From JBBDIP01 sp040880305 (lineage in GTDB: Bacteria > Bacillota > Sulfobacillia > Fermentithermobacillales > Fermentithermobacillaceae), in NCBI GenBank assembly GCA_040880305.1, contig JBBDIP010000034.1, forward strand, positions 1 to 26,214: DNA of 26,214 bases, read 5' to 3'. Below are positions 7,367 through 16,461 of this stretch, piece after piece. Each line of letters opens with the position of its first letter. Position 1 is the first letter of the stretch. Made by a program: the position numbers and the translations under genes. Under the pieces are notes generated by a model. That model was not told where the DNA came from, ran no database searches, and worked only from the letters and a program-made list of their open reading frames with translations.

Positions 7367-9844
7367 ATGGACGACGTAAGGCTATCTTCGACAATACTGA
7401 GCTTCATTCTCAACTCCATCATGTCAGGAATATTCCTGTACCTGTGGGCAAGCACGCGCCGCAGGCACCTTGGTTTTTGGGCGGCAGCGCTGGCGATGAA
7501 CGCCGCGGTATTGGTCTGTACCGCCTTCCGCATCACTCGCCCTGAGCTGGACGGGCCTCTCCGAATCTGCATCGACCTCCTGGCAGGCTCCGCCTCCATT
7601 AACATAGTGATAGGCACTATGCTCTTCGCCCAGGTGGATCAAAAGAGATACCGCAAGTGGCTGCTTATCCCCATGATCACCATGGCTTGGAGCGTCGTGG
7701 CGAACCTGCGGGGTTTGGACCCGCTCCTGGTTTCGTTTCCGGTGTTCATCTTCGTAGGATTGTCGATCATGTCCATCGGCGTGCTGTTCTTCGCCCTTCC
7801 CCACCTGTCCCGGTACGGCGCAAGCCCCTACGTGGCGAGCTGCCTCATCGTCTGGGGTGGATTGAACGGGACTTATCCCTTGACACTCCGTTTCGAAAGC
7901 GTCAGCCCCTTGGGTCACTACGGAGCGGCCGCTATGTCGCTCATGGCCGGGATGTTCCTCCTGGTGGTCTCCGTGGAAGAACAGCGCGAGCAGACTGAAC
8001 ACGATAGAGAACGCCTTTTTGTGACTCTTTCCAGTATCGGCGACGCGGTGATCGCTGTAGACACCGAATCCAACATCATCCTTCTGAACCCGGCCGCGGA
8101 GGCTCTCACAGGTTGGACCGAGAAAGAGGCCGTTGGCAGGCCCATCGGCGAAGTGTTCAAAGTCATCAACGAGGAAACCCTCGCGCCGGCCGACGACCTG
8201 GTCGCCAAGGTCCTGGCGACAGGCGAGGTCATCGGGCTCGCCAACCACACAGCCCTCATCTCTCGGGACGGCACCGAACGGTCAGTCGCCGACAACGCGG
8301 CGCCAATTCACGGCGCCGATGGATCCATTCGCGGCGTGATCCTGGTCTTCCGCGACGTGACCAACGAGCGCAAGCAGCAACGCGCGCTGCGGCAGAGCGA
8401 GGCGCGCTTCCGCCTGATTGCCGACCACACCAGCGACATCATCTTCCGGCTAAAGGTCACGCCGGAACTCAGTTTCGATTACCTCAGCCCCGCCGTAGTC
8501 CAGGTGCTGGGACATTCGCCCGAGGAGGTCTACGCGGACCACTCGCTGGTCGGAAAGTCGCTGCTGCAAGACGACCAGGTGTTGGGCGAGGCCATAATGT
8601 CTGGCGCCTACGACTTCGAGAAACCGTTCATCCTCCGCTGGAAGCGCGGGAACCGCGACGTGATCTGGACAGAGCAGCGCGCGGCGGGAGTCTACGACGC
8701 TGACGGCAAGCTGGTCGCCATCGACGGCATCGCCCGCGACGTGACCGAGCAGAAGATAGTCGAGCAGCGCCTCAAGTACATAAGCCTGCACGACCCGATG
8801 ACAGCGCTCTACAATAGGGCCTACTTTGAAGAAGAACTGCACCGGCTCGACCGGTCGCCGGGCGACCGTCCAGTTAGCGTGATATCCACAGACGTCAACG
8901 GCCTAAAACTCATCAACGACACCATGGGCCACAAGAAGGGCGACGACCTCCTCCGGGCATTCGCCGCCGTCCTCGCCGACACGTTCACTGCCGACGGAGT
9001 GGTAGCGAGGATAGGTGGAGACGAATTCGCGGTCATCCTTCGGCGCACAAGCGAAGAGGGTGCCACAGAAGCCATGCACAAGCTTGACGACGCCATCTCG
9101 CTCTACAACAAGATAGGTCCCGAGACCCCCCTCAGCGTCTCCATGGGTTCCTCGACCGCCGGCGCGTCAGGCATCTCTCTTGAGGAGGTACTGGGGATAG
9201 CAGACAAGGCCATGTACAACGACAAATTAAGGGCCGGCACCAGCGCCAAGTCCGGCATAGTCAAAGGGCTGCTTGCGGCCCTCATTGCCAAGGACTTCGT
9301 GGCTGAAGGCCACCTGTCCAGGGTCACCCAGGTGGCTTGCCAGCTCGGCGAGGCAAGGGGGCTCTCCAAGAAAGAGATGTCGGACCTTGCCCTCCTCGCG
9401 GAGGTCCACGACCTCGGCAAAGTGGGTATCCCCGACCGCATCCTGTTCAAGCCCGGCCCGTTGACGCCGGCGGAGCGCGAGGAGATGAAGCAGCACTCGG
9501 ACATCGGCTTCAGGATCGCCAAAGCGTCGCTGGACCTCGCCCACGTGGCGAACCTGATCCTCCACCATCACGAATGGTGGAACGGGTCCGGCTACCCCGC
9601 GGGCCTCAAGGGCGAGGAGATACCGCTTGAGTGCAGGATCCTCTCCATCGCCGACGCCTACGACGCCATCCGCAGCGACAGGCCGTACAAAAAGGCTCAG
9701 CCTCACGATTGGGCCGTCAACGAACTGCGCAGATGCGCGGGCACTCAGTTCGACCCCGAACTGGTGGAGAAGTTCGTCGCCGAGATCGGCGACGACATCA
9801 GCGCGCAAATCGCCGCAGGCAGCTCGACGTCGCTCCTGGGCTAA
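7367..9844 (+). CDS. 7TM-PAS-PAS-GGDEF-HD-GYP cyclic-di-GMP enzyme
   Basis: This is a membrane sensor with both c-di-GMP synthesis and hydrolysis domains. Residues 1-205 hold about seven hydrophobic helices. Two PAS domains follow (about 215-335, with NIILLNPAAEALTGWTEKEA, and about 345-465). The GGDEF domain has an intact RIGGDEFAVI at about 550-554. The C-terminal HD-GYP domain has HDLGKVGIPD (about 681), HHHEWWNGSGYP (about 735-744) and ADAYDAIRSDRPY. Both catalytic centres look intact. The RxxD product-inhibition site usually found just before GGDEF is not present (TAD there). ATG at 7367 follows GGGGATGGGT; ATGs at 7355 and 7361 are in frame but have poorer sites. The gene converges on mutS2 with 7 bases between stops. 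Confidence 0.9.
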   Translation: MDDVRLSSTILSFILNSIMSGIFLYLWASTRRRHLGFWAAALAMNAAVLVCTAFRITRPELDGPLRICIDLLAGSASINIVIGTMLFAQVDQKRYRKWLLIPMITMAWSVVANLRGLDPLLVSFPVFIFVGLSIMSIGVLFFALPHLSRYGASPYVASCLIVWGGLNGTYPLTLRFESVSPLGHYGAAAMSLMAGMFLLVVSVEEQREQTEHDRERLFVTLSSIGDAVIAVDTESNIILLNPAAEALTGWTEKEAVGRPIGEVFKVINEETLAPADDLVAKVLATGEVIGLANHTALISRDGTERSVADNAAPIHGADGSIRGVILVFRDVTNERKQQRALRQSEARFRLIADHTSDIIFRLKVTPELSFDYLSPAVVQVLGHSPEEVYADHSLVGKSLLQDDQVLGEAIMSGAYDFEKPFILRWKRGNRDVIWTEQRAAGVYDADGKLVAIDGIARDVTEQKIVEQRLKYISLHDPMTALYNRAYFEEELHRLDRSPGDRPVSVISTDVNGLKLINDTMGHKKGDDLLRAFAAVLADTFTADGVVARIGGDEFAVILRRTSEEGATEAMHKLDDAISLYNKIGPETPLSVSMGSSTAGASGISLEEVLGIADKAMYNDKLRAGTSAKSGIVKGLLAALIAKDFVAEGHLSRVTQVACQLGEARGLSKKEMSDLALLAEVHDLGKVGIPDRILFKPGPLTPAEREEMKQHSDIGFRIAKASLDLAHVANLILHHHEWWNGSGYPAGLKGEEIPLECRILSIADAYDAIRSDRPYKKAQPHDWAVNELRRCAGTQFDPELVEKFVAEIGDDISAQIAAGSSTSLLG

Positions 9845-9851
9845 CCTCGCC

Positions 9852-11819
9852 TCATTCGGGGTCTCTCGGGATCACCCTAACCCCACCCACCGACCTCTTA
9901 GACATTGCCTTGTCCAGTTTGCGGTCTTCCTTGCCGGTGAGCACAATGCGGAGATCGTAGTTGGGCAGGTCGGGGTACAGGTTCTCCCTCTTCACAAGGA
10001 GTCTTAAGCGCTTGTGGTTGACCTTTACGCGTTCGCCTCTCACTAGGACAATAAGGTCACCTTTCTCGTCGATCTCCCGGGCCACCCTACCCTTGTCGTT
10101 CAGGGAGCTGACGAACACCGAGTCGCCCAGAAGGAACTGCTTTTCCCTGGGTATCTCCTGTTTTTCAGCTTGGACCGGCCGCGCCGGGAGAGGCGCAGAC
10201 GGGGGCGGGACGTCGTCCGGTGGCGCTACCTGCGGTGCCGTGGAGGGCTCCTCCACTGCGGCAAGGACGTTTTCCCTCGCCGGGACTCCGGCCTGCGCCT
10301 GACCTGCCATGACCCTGGCCTTCTCGATGATCTCCGGCGGGATCCCCAGCCTCTCAGCGACCACGATACCCTGACTCTTCCCGGACCTGCCTATCTGGAG
10401 GCGGTAAAGGGGCCGCAGCGTCTCTTCGTCGAACTCCACGCACCCGTTCATGAATCCCCTGCGTGCCTCGGCGTAAGTCTTGACGTCCCCGTAGTGGGAC
10501 GTGGCCACCGTCACGCAACCTAACGAGTGTAGGTAGTCCAGTATGTTGCACGCGAGGGCCGCCCCTTCCCTGGGATCGGTCCCCGTACCTATCTCGTCTA
10601 AGAGCACCAGCGAACCCGGTCCGGCCTTAGTCAGTATCGCCGCTATGGCCCCCATGTGGGACGAGAACGTCGACAGCGACTGCTGGATGCTCTGGTTGTC
10701 CCCAATGTCCGCCAGCACCTCGGCAAAGAGCGGGAGTTCAGCGGAGGCGGCGGGGACGTGCAACCCCGACTGGGCCATTAGACACGACAACCCTACGGTC
10801 TTGAGAAGCACGGTCTTGCCTCCCGTGTTGGGACCTGTAACGACCAGCGTCCTGTACGCGCTGCCCACCACGACGTCCACCGGGACCGCGCCTTTCCCCA
10901 AGAGAGGGTGCCGCACGCCGGTCAGGCGGACCGGCGATCCGGGTACTATCTTCGGCTCGACGCCCTCGACGTCCAGGCTGTACCGCCCTTTGGCCAACGC
11001 GAAGTCACAGGCCGCCATGGTCTCCACAGTCACCTTGATGCCGTGGATGTCTCTTAGCACCAGCGCCGTGAGCTCACATAGCACCCGATAGACCAGGTCC
11101 TCTTCCTGTGCCCGGAGGGTCACCAGGTCGTTCACCAGGTTCTGGACCGACGACGGCTCGATGAAGACGGTCTGGCCCGACGATGAAGCCGCGACCACAG
11201 TGCCTGGGACGCGAGCTCTCTGCGAAGCCCTCACCGGGATCACATACCGCCCGTTCTTCTGAGTGACGAAGCCTTCCTGTGCTGCGTCCCTAAGGCTCGC
11301 TGAGGCCATGATGCTCTGCAGCCGCTCCTGGATCTTGGTTTCAGCCTGCTTAATAGCCCTTCGGACCTTGCGTAGGTCGTCGCTGGCGCTGTCGCTGACC
11401 CGCTCGCCGTCCACCGAGATCTCTATGGTGTGGATGAGGTCGGGCACGTCGGCGACAGATTCAGCGTACGAGGACAATAGTGGCGTTTCGCGTTGCTTCC
11501 CGCGCATGAACTTCTTGAACTTGGCAGCGCCGCGCATGGTGTCGGCTATGCGCAGGAGATCCTTGGGACCAAGGACCTGTCCCTTCTCGGCCAGGGTCAA
11601 GGGTTCGGAGACGTCGTGCAGTCCCAAAATGGGCTGCGCTCCGCCTTTGGCCAGGGACCGCGCCTCGGTGGTTTCCTGCAGCATCACTCTGACGCGCCCA
11701 GTATCCGCGGACGGCGCCAGCCGCTCGCACAGCGCCTTGCCCAGATTACTCACGCAGTACCCACTGACCTGCGCCTTGATAAGGTCATATTCCAATATGT
11801 CGAAAGACGTGGTGTCCAC
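9852..11819 (-). CDS. mutS2: MutS2-family ATPase lacking the Smr domain
   Basis: MutS2 (RqcU) proteins are MutS-like ATPases that act on recombination intermediates and, in Bacillus, on collided ribosomes. This 655-aa protein has the MutS core: the clamp/lever region with QKNGRYVIPVRASQRARVPG and SSSGQTVFIEP, Walker A GPNTGGKT (329-336), Walker B LVLLDE (404-409) with GTGTDPREGAAL, and ATSHYGDVK. After a Pro/Ala-rich linker (about 515-560) a KOW-like segment follows (GDSVFVSSLNDKGRV). Canonical MutS2 is about 780 aa and ends in an Smr endonuclease domain. Here the protein ends about 40 residues after the KRLRLLVKRE segment and no Smr motif is visible. GTG at 11819 has AGGGAGGT upstream. Confidence 0.85.
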   Translation of the reverse strand: MDTTSFDILEYDLIKAQVSGYCVSNLGKALCERLAPSADTGRVRVMLQETTEARSLAKGGAQPILGLHDVSEPLTLAEKGQVLGPKDLLRIADTMRGAAKFKKFMRGKQRETPLLSSYAESVADVPDLIHTIEISVDGERVSDSASDDLRKVRRAIKQAETKIQERLQSIMASASLRDAAQEGFVTQKNGRYVIPVRASQRARVPGTVVAASSSGQTVFIEPSSVQNLVNDLVTLRAQEEDLVYRVLCELTALVLRDIHGIKVTVETMAACDFALAKGRYSLDVEGVEPKIVPGSPVRLTGVRHPLLGKGAVPVDVVVGSAYRTLVVTGPNTGGKTVLLKTVGLSCLMAQSGLHVPAASAELPLFAEVLADIGDNQSIQQSLSTFSSHMGAIAAILTKAGPGSLVLLDEIGTGTDPREGAALACNILDYLHSLGCVTVATSHYGDVKTYAEARRGFMNGCVEFDEETLRPLYRLQIGRSGKSQGIVVAERLGIPPEIIEKARVMAGQAQAGVPARENVLAAVEEPSTAPQVAPPDDVPPPSAPLPARPVQAEKQEIPREKQFLLGDSVFVSSLNDKGRVAREIDEKGDLIVLVRGERVKVNHKRLRLLVKRENLYPDLPNYDLRIVLTGKEDRKLDKAMSKRSVGGVRVIPRDPE

Positions 11820-11914
11820 TGTCGGTACCTCCCTGCAATGAAAGCAAGAGCAATTGGGTGGGTGAACTCGACGCTCTGGAGTGAACGCAATGGCAGAATC
11901 GCCGCCACTGCGTG

Positions 11915-12001
11915 GGCGGTGTCTTGCGAAGAGGAAGAATCGATGAGGTTTTGGACGGGGCTATCCCGCTAACCGCATACTCCGGCTACGCAAGCACCGC
12001 C
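11915..12001. repeat. Long imperfect inverted repeat, possible structured RNA
   Basis: GGCGGTGTCTTGCG (11915-11928) and CGCAAGCACCGCC (11989-12001) are complementary over 13 bp with one bulged base. They enclose 60 bases with a smaller CGGG/CCCG hairpin near 11956-11968. It lies in the 280-base gap between splB and mutS2, both minus strand. No known riboswitch or tRNA was recognised and there is no T-tract on either side. Confidence 0.45.
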
Positions 12002-12099
12002 AGAGCGTTGAGATTGTAGCATACCGACATGAACGTCCCTCCGCCGGGCATTCTATACGCTTCGCCGAGCCGAGTCAACGGCGACTTGGTCACGAGCGA

Positions 12100-13125
12100 C
12101 TACACCAAGTACTCTATCCTGGCTCCCGGCAGCCGCCGCGCGACCTCCTCGAGGAAGAAATCCCGCACTTCGCCCATAGTTTCCTTGGAGTAGACGTACT
12201 TGGTGTAGCCGAACTGGCCGTAGACCAGCCTCCGGTCTTCTTCCTGCATGGGAAGGCTGGAAGCAGGGAAAACCGAGAGGATGTTGTCTTTGGCTCGAGA
12301 CGTGAACCGGTGAGTGATGATCTCAACCGGTAGGCCGGCGGGAGACTCGCCTATGGTCAAAGACAGGCGGTCCAGAAGGCCGCGGTACTCCTCCTTCCAG
12401 CCATCGAATGTCATAACCGGGCCGATCATCACACCCACCGGGTAGCCATCCCGGTTCACTCGCCCCAAAGCATCCAGGCGCTGCTCCAGCGTCCCGGTGC
12501 TGTGCTCATATGCCCGGATCACGTGGTTCGCGTTAACGCTGAACCTCACGGTGGTCCTGCCTTCGTGTCGCGCCCCCAGGATAGGCTCCACATCGGCGAA
12601 TTTGGTGACAAAACGAAACCTCGCCTGCGGAATTGCGCCGAAGAAGTCGATGGAGCGCCTAAGCGACCCGGTAATGTGCTCTGTGGCGAGGGGGTCCGAG
12701 GTAGCGGCGCCTTCGAAGACCGTGATCTCGGGCTCACGTTCGGCGATGAGCCGCCCGGCCTCGGCCAGGATCTCCTCTATGTTGGCGTAGACCCGTAGGT
12801 AGGGGCGAGATCCGAGCCGGGTCTGCAGGTAGCAGTACTCGCACAGACCGGGGCAGCTGGTGGCAAGCGGCAACTGGTAGTGCGCCGAGGGTTTGCACGA
12901 GGAGAACTCCTTCTCCTTCCTCACGCGCACTACCAGAGTTTTCTTTGATTCAGCGTATACCTGCGTCGGGTTACGCCCGGTTACCTCCGGTCGCTGCCCA
13001 TGTTTCATGACCCTGACCGGCACTTTGAGCGTCAAGAGCCTTCGCCGGATAACCTCGCCGAGGGAGTACTGCAGAGCTTCTTCTTCTATGAAAGCCCTAG
13101 AAGGGATGAACCTGCCCGTATCCAT
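12100..13125 (-). CDS. splB: Spore photoproduct lyase family radical SAM protein
   Basis: Spore photoproduct lyase repairs the thymine dimer formed by UV in dormant spores, using a 4Fe-4S cluster and S-adenosylmethionine. The protein is 341 aa, as in the family. The cluster motif is CPGLCEYC with Cys 91, 95 and 98. Downstream are FRFVTKFADVEPIL, VRFSVNANHVI, GYPVGVMIGPVMTFDGW, ITHRF, and a C-terminus KYVYSKETMGEVRDFF. In characterised enzymes a conserved Cys (Cys141 in B. subtilis numbering, context CTSD) donates hydrogen to the product radical. Here that place reads EGAATSD, so Ala replaces it. The ATG at 13125 has GGGTGATG upstream. It follows the RND gene by 49 bases on the same strand. 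Confidence 0.87.
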   Translation of the reverse strand: MDTGRFIPSRAFIEEEALQYSLGEVIRRRLLTLKVPVRVMKHGQRPEVTGRNPTQVYAESKKTLVVRVRKEKEFSSCKPSAHYQLPLATSCPGLCEYCYLQTRLGSRPYLRVYANIEEILAEAGRLIAEREPEITVFEGAATSDPLATEHITGSLRRSIDFFGAIPQARFRFVTKFADVEPILGARHEGRTTVRFSVNANHVIRAYEHSTGTLEQRLDALGRVNRDGYPVGVMIGPVMTFDGWKEEYRGLLDRLSLTIGESPAGLPVEIITHRFTSRAKDNILSVFPASSLPMQEEDRRLVYGQFGYTKYVYSKETMGEVRDFFLEEVARRLPGARIEYLV

Positions 13126-13174
13126 ACAGCATCACCCGCCGCAAGCTTTCCCCGCTCACCCCGGTCTACGCCTT

Positions 13175-16100
13175 TTATACGCTCTTCCTTTGCACAGAGG
13201 TGAACAGCTTACCCAGAAGCTCGACCAACTCGGCCATGTCCTTGGATTCGAACGCGGATCCCAGCACCAACGCATCGCTGGACACGTCTCTTGGCGTCGC
13301 GGTTGCCGGGGCCTCTATCGTGCCCACCGTCGCCTCGACGGGTACGCCATCCACTACCACCTGAGAAGGCTGTGGCACCTGAGGAACGCGCCTCTCCCTG
13401 GTGAAGACGCTGTAAACGACCGGGATCACGAACAGGGTGAGGAAGGTGCCGGACGTGAGCCCTCCCATGAGGGCTAGCGCCAGCGGCGCCGTTAGTTCCG
13501 CACCCTCTCCTAACCCCGTGGCCATCGGGATCAGCCCGACTACGGTCGTGAGGCTGGTCATCAACACCGGTCTCAATCTGCTGGCAGCGCCCTGGACGAT
13601 AGCGTCCGCGAGAGGCATGCCGGCGGCTCTCAACTGGTTCATGAAGTCAACCATCACGATCCCATTGTTGACCACCACGCCTGCCAAGATGATCACGCCG
13701 ATGAAAGCCGTGATCCCGAAATCGGAATTCCCGAGGTACAAGGCCAGGATCGTCCCTATGCCCGCAAGCGGCATGGTGAGCATCAGGATCAGCGGCTGGG
13801 CAAACGACTCAAATGAGGCGGCCATGACCATGTAGACCAAGACGGCTGCGAGCGCCAACACCAGGCTCAGCGACGAGAAACTCTCCGTCATGATCTCCGA
13901 GACGCCGCCGAGCTCTGCCTGGTAACCGTCGGGAAAGTCCATGTCGTCGATGATGTCCGAGACGTCATTGGAGATCGATCCCAGGCTGCGGCCGGAGATC
14001 TGACCGGTGACGCGGGCTGACAACCTCCTGTCCTGCCTGCTGATGGCCAAGGGGCCAGTCCCCTCCTCCACTTTGGCGATGTCCTTGACGGCGACTCGCC
14101 CGCGACCGGTAAGCAGCGTGAGCTCGCCGATCGCCGTGGCGTCCATCACAGCAGACTTCTCGTATCCGACCACGATGTCCAGAATTGTGTCGCCGGACTG
14201 GTATCTGGACACCGTCTGTCCTTTCACTGACCGGGAGACGGCCAGCGCGATCTGCGCCGGGGTAAGCCCATAGCGCAGGGCCTTCTCCTTGTCGACCATC
14301 AAGTGGATCTCGGGTTTGACCTCAGTGAGGCTGGACTTTACGTTGCGAAGGCCATCCACATTCGTCATCCTTGCCACCAGATCGTCTGCCAGGGTGCCTA
14401 CCTCGGCTACGTCCGGACCCGATACGCGGACCTGAACCTGCGTTGTGAGATCGCCCGCCATCATCATGACGGAAGACGTCATGTTGTACGCCACGCTGGC
14501 GTCTCCTCGTACCTTGTCGATCTTCTTCTCCAGAGACTCCATGAACTCCGAGGTCTCTTTCTTGTCACTTACCTCTTTGGTGACCGTGACCAAGACTTGG
14601 GCGTCCCACCCCCCCATCACGCCGGACTGGAACGATGCGGTCTCGCCTGACTGGCCAACTGTAACGCTGTACGTATCGATGGACTTCTCCTTCGCCAGCA
14701 CGTTCTCGATAGCCGTGGCCGCCTTGTCCACGTCCTCCAGCGTCGTCCCCGGCTTCATGCTGATGTCCATGCTGAATGAACCCTCGTCTGACACAGGCAG
14801 GAACTCAGAAGGGATCTTGCGCCCCAAAAACACCGTGCCACCTAGCATTGCGATCACGACGACCAGGATGAGCGCCCTGCTGCGCAGGCTCCACTTGACG
14901 GCGGAGGCGTAGACCCCATTGGGCCTCGTGTTGCCCTGTTTGAGATCGTGAACGCTCCTCTTGTCCTTCTTGCGTCCGAACAGCCTGGACGCCAACATAG
15001 GGACGACGGTCAGGGCCACTACCAGCGAGGCCAGGAGCGAGAAGGTTACGGTCAATGCCAGTTCCTTGAATATTATCCCTGTGATGCCGCCCACGAAGGT
15101 TACCGGCAGGAAGACGATGACGGTGGTGAGGGTCGACGCGGTTATGGCCATCGCAACTTCCCTGGCTCCGGTCTCAGCTGCGACGCGCGGGTCCTCTCCG
15201 TCCTGGGTATGGCGGAAGATGTTCTCAATGACAACTATGGAGTTGTCGACCAGCATGCCCACTCCGAGCGCGAGGCCCCCCAATGTCATGATGTTGAGAG
15301 TCAGTCTCGCGGCGTAAAGCAGGACGAGCGTGGCGATGAGGGAGAACGGGATGCTGAGCGAGATGACGAGAGTGGTCCGGAAGTCGCGAAGGAACACGAG
15401 CAGAACCAGCACGGCAAGGCCTGCTCCAATGAGCAGGTTGCTCTCAACCGTCTTTATCGTGAACTCGATGAACCGGGCCTGGTCCATGGACACCGATACA
15501 TCGATCCCCAGGTCCTCCGCAATCTTATCGAGTTCATCCTTGACTCCGCGGGAGACTGAGACCGCGTTGGCTGTGCCTTCCCTCTGGATGGCGAGGGTGA
15601 CTCCCGGCTTGCCGTTTACCCTGGTGAGAGAGGTTGCATCGGCGTAGCCTTCCTCGACCGTGGCGACGTCCTTGAGGAGAACCGGCTTCACGTCCGCGGT
15701 ACCGGACTGAATATATCCCACCACTGTCTCTGCTATATCATCAATTTCCATGAACTTGCCTATCATCCTCATCTGAAGCATGAGGCCATCCTCCTGGACG
15801 CTGCCCAGCGGGTAGTTCAGGTTGGACGCGCTGATCATCATGGCAACGGCGTCCTGGGTCAACCCGTTGGCAGCCAGTTTGGCCGGGTCGAGCCAGACGT
15901 TCACCCGCTTGTCGGCGGCCCCCACCAATTCGACCGCGGCGACGCCCTCCACAGCCTCGAGCCTCGGCTTGACCTTGTCTCTGACATACTGGGTGACATA
16001 CCCTATGTCGCCCGACTCGGACACGGTGACCTGCATGACAGGCATCTGGGTGGGGTCGAACTCCACCATTACCGGCTTGGAGGCACCCTCCGGCATGCTC

Positions 16101-16444
16101 AGGAGATCCAACCTCTGCGTCACGTCGGCCCGCGCGTCGCCTACCTTCTTACCCCAGTCGAACATGAGGACGACCAGGGAGGTCTCCTCCTGCGAGACCG
16201 ACATGATCTCCTTGATGCCGGACGCGGTTCCGGCCACGGCCTCCACCTGGAGGGTCACGAGGTCCTGCACTTCCTGCGCGGACGCCCCTGGGAAGCGGGT
16301 TATGACCGCCGCCACAGGGGGATTTATGTCGGGCATGAGGTCGATGTCCAGTTTAGTGAACGAGACCGCTCCGATCAGTATCACGGCCAGCATGAACATG
16401 ACTGTAGCCACGGGATTCCTGATAGATGTTCTGGCGAGATTCAT
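13175..16444 (-). CDS. RND-superfamily efflux transporter (AcrB/HAE1-type)
   Basis: This is a proton-driven multidrug or lipophile exporter of the inner membrane. It has 1089 aa. It opens with a membrane helix (SIRNPVATVMFMLAVILIG) and PDINPPVAAVITRFPGAS, followed by two porter domains and two sets of six helices. The TM4 motif LGVGMLVDNSIVVIEN carries one Asp where AcrB has two. The second half shows VVNNGIVMVDFMNQLR and ASRLRPVLMTSLTTVVGLIP. A hydrophilic tail of about 75 residues follows the last helix. ATG at 16444 has AGAGGGGTG upstream. No periplasmic adaptor or outer-membrane channel is nearby, like the stand-alone SwrC/YerP type of Gram-positives. A MarR gene directly upstream is the likely regulator. 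Confidence 0.92.
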   Translation of the reverse strand: MNLARTSIRNPVATVMFMLAVILIGAVSFTKLDIDLMPDINPPVAAVITRFPGASAQEVQDLVTLQVEAVAGTASGIKEIMSVSQEETSLVVLMFDWGKKVGDARADVTQRLDLLSMPEGASKPVMVEFDPTQMPVMQVTVSESGDIGYVTQYVRDKVKPRLEAVEGVAAVELVGAADKRVNVWLDPAKLAANGLTQDAVAMMISASNLNYPLGSVQEDGLMLQMRMIGKFMEIDDIAETVVGYIQSGTADVKPVLLKDVATVEEGYADATSLTRVNGKPGVTLAIQREGTANAVSVSRGVKDELDKIAEDLGIDVSVSMDQARFIEFTIKTVESNLLIGAGLAVLVLLVFLRDFRTTLVISLSIPFSLIATLVLLYAARLTLNIMTLGGLALGVGMLVDNSIVVIENIFRHTQDGEDPRVAAETGAREVAMAITASTLTTVIVFLPVTFVGGITGIIFKELALTVTFSLLASLVVALTVVPMLASRLFGRKKDKRSVHDLKQGNTRPNGVYASAVKWSLRSRALILVVVIAMLGGTVFLGRKIPSEFLPVSDEGSFSMDISMKPGTTLEDVDKAATAIENVLAKEKSIDTYSVTVGQSGETASFQSGVMGGWDAQVLVTVTKEVSDKKETSEFMESLEKKIDKVRGDASVAYNMTSSVMMMAGDLTTQVQVRVSGPDVAEVGTLADDLVARMTNVDGLRNVKSSLTEVKPEIHLMVDKEKALRYGLTPAQIALAVSRSVKGQTVSRYQSGDTILDIVVGYEKSAVMDATAIGELTLLTGRGRVAVKDIAKVEEGTGPLAISRQDRRLSARVTGQISGRSLGSISNDVSDIIDDMDFPDGYQAELGGVSEIMTESFSSLSLVLALAAVLVYMVMAASFESFAQPLILMLTMPLAGIGTILALYLGNSDFGITAFIGVIILAGVVVNNGIVMVDFMNQLRAAGMPLADAIVQGAASRLRPVLMTSLTTVVGLIPMATGLGEGAELTAPLALALMGGLTSGTFLTLFVIPVVYSVFTRERRVPQVPQPSQVVVDGVPVEATVGTIEAPATATPRDVSSDALVLGSAFESKDMAELVELLGKLFTSVQRKSV

Positions 16445-16461
16445 ATGTGTACACCCCTCTG

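Noticed and set aside
7424..8248. A 274-codon open frame on the minus strand
   Set aside because: It is antisense to the 7TM/PAS part of the c-di-GMP gene, with low-complexity charged content and no recognisable domain.
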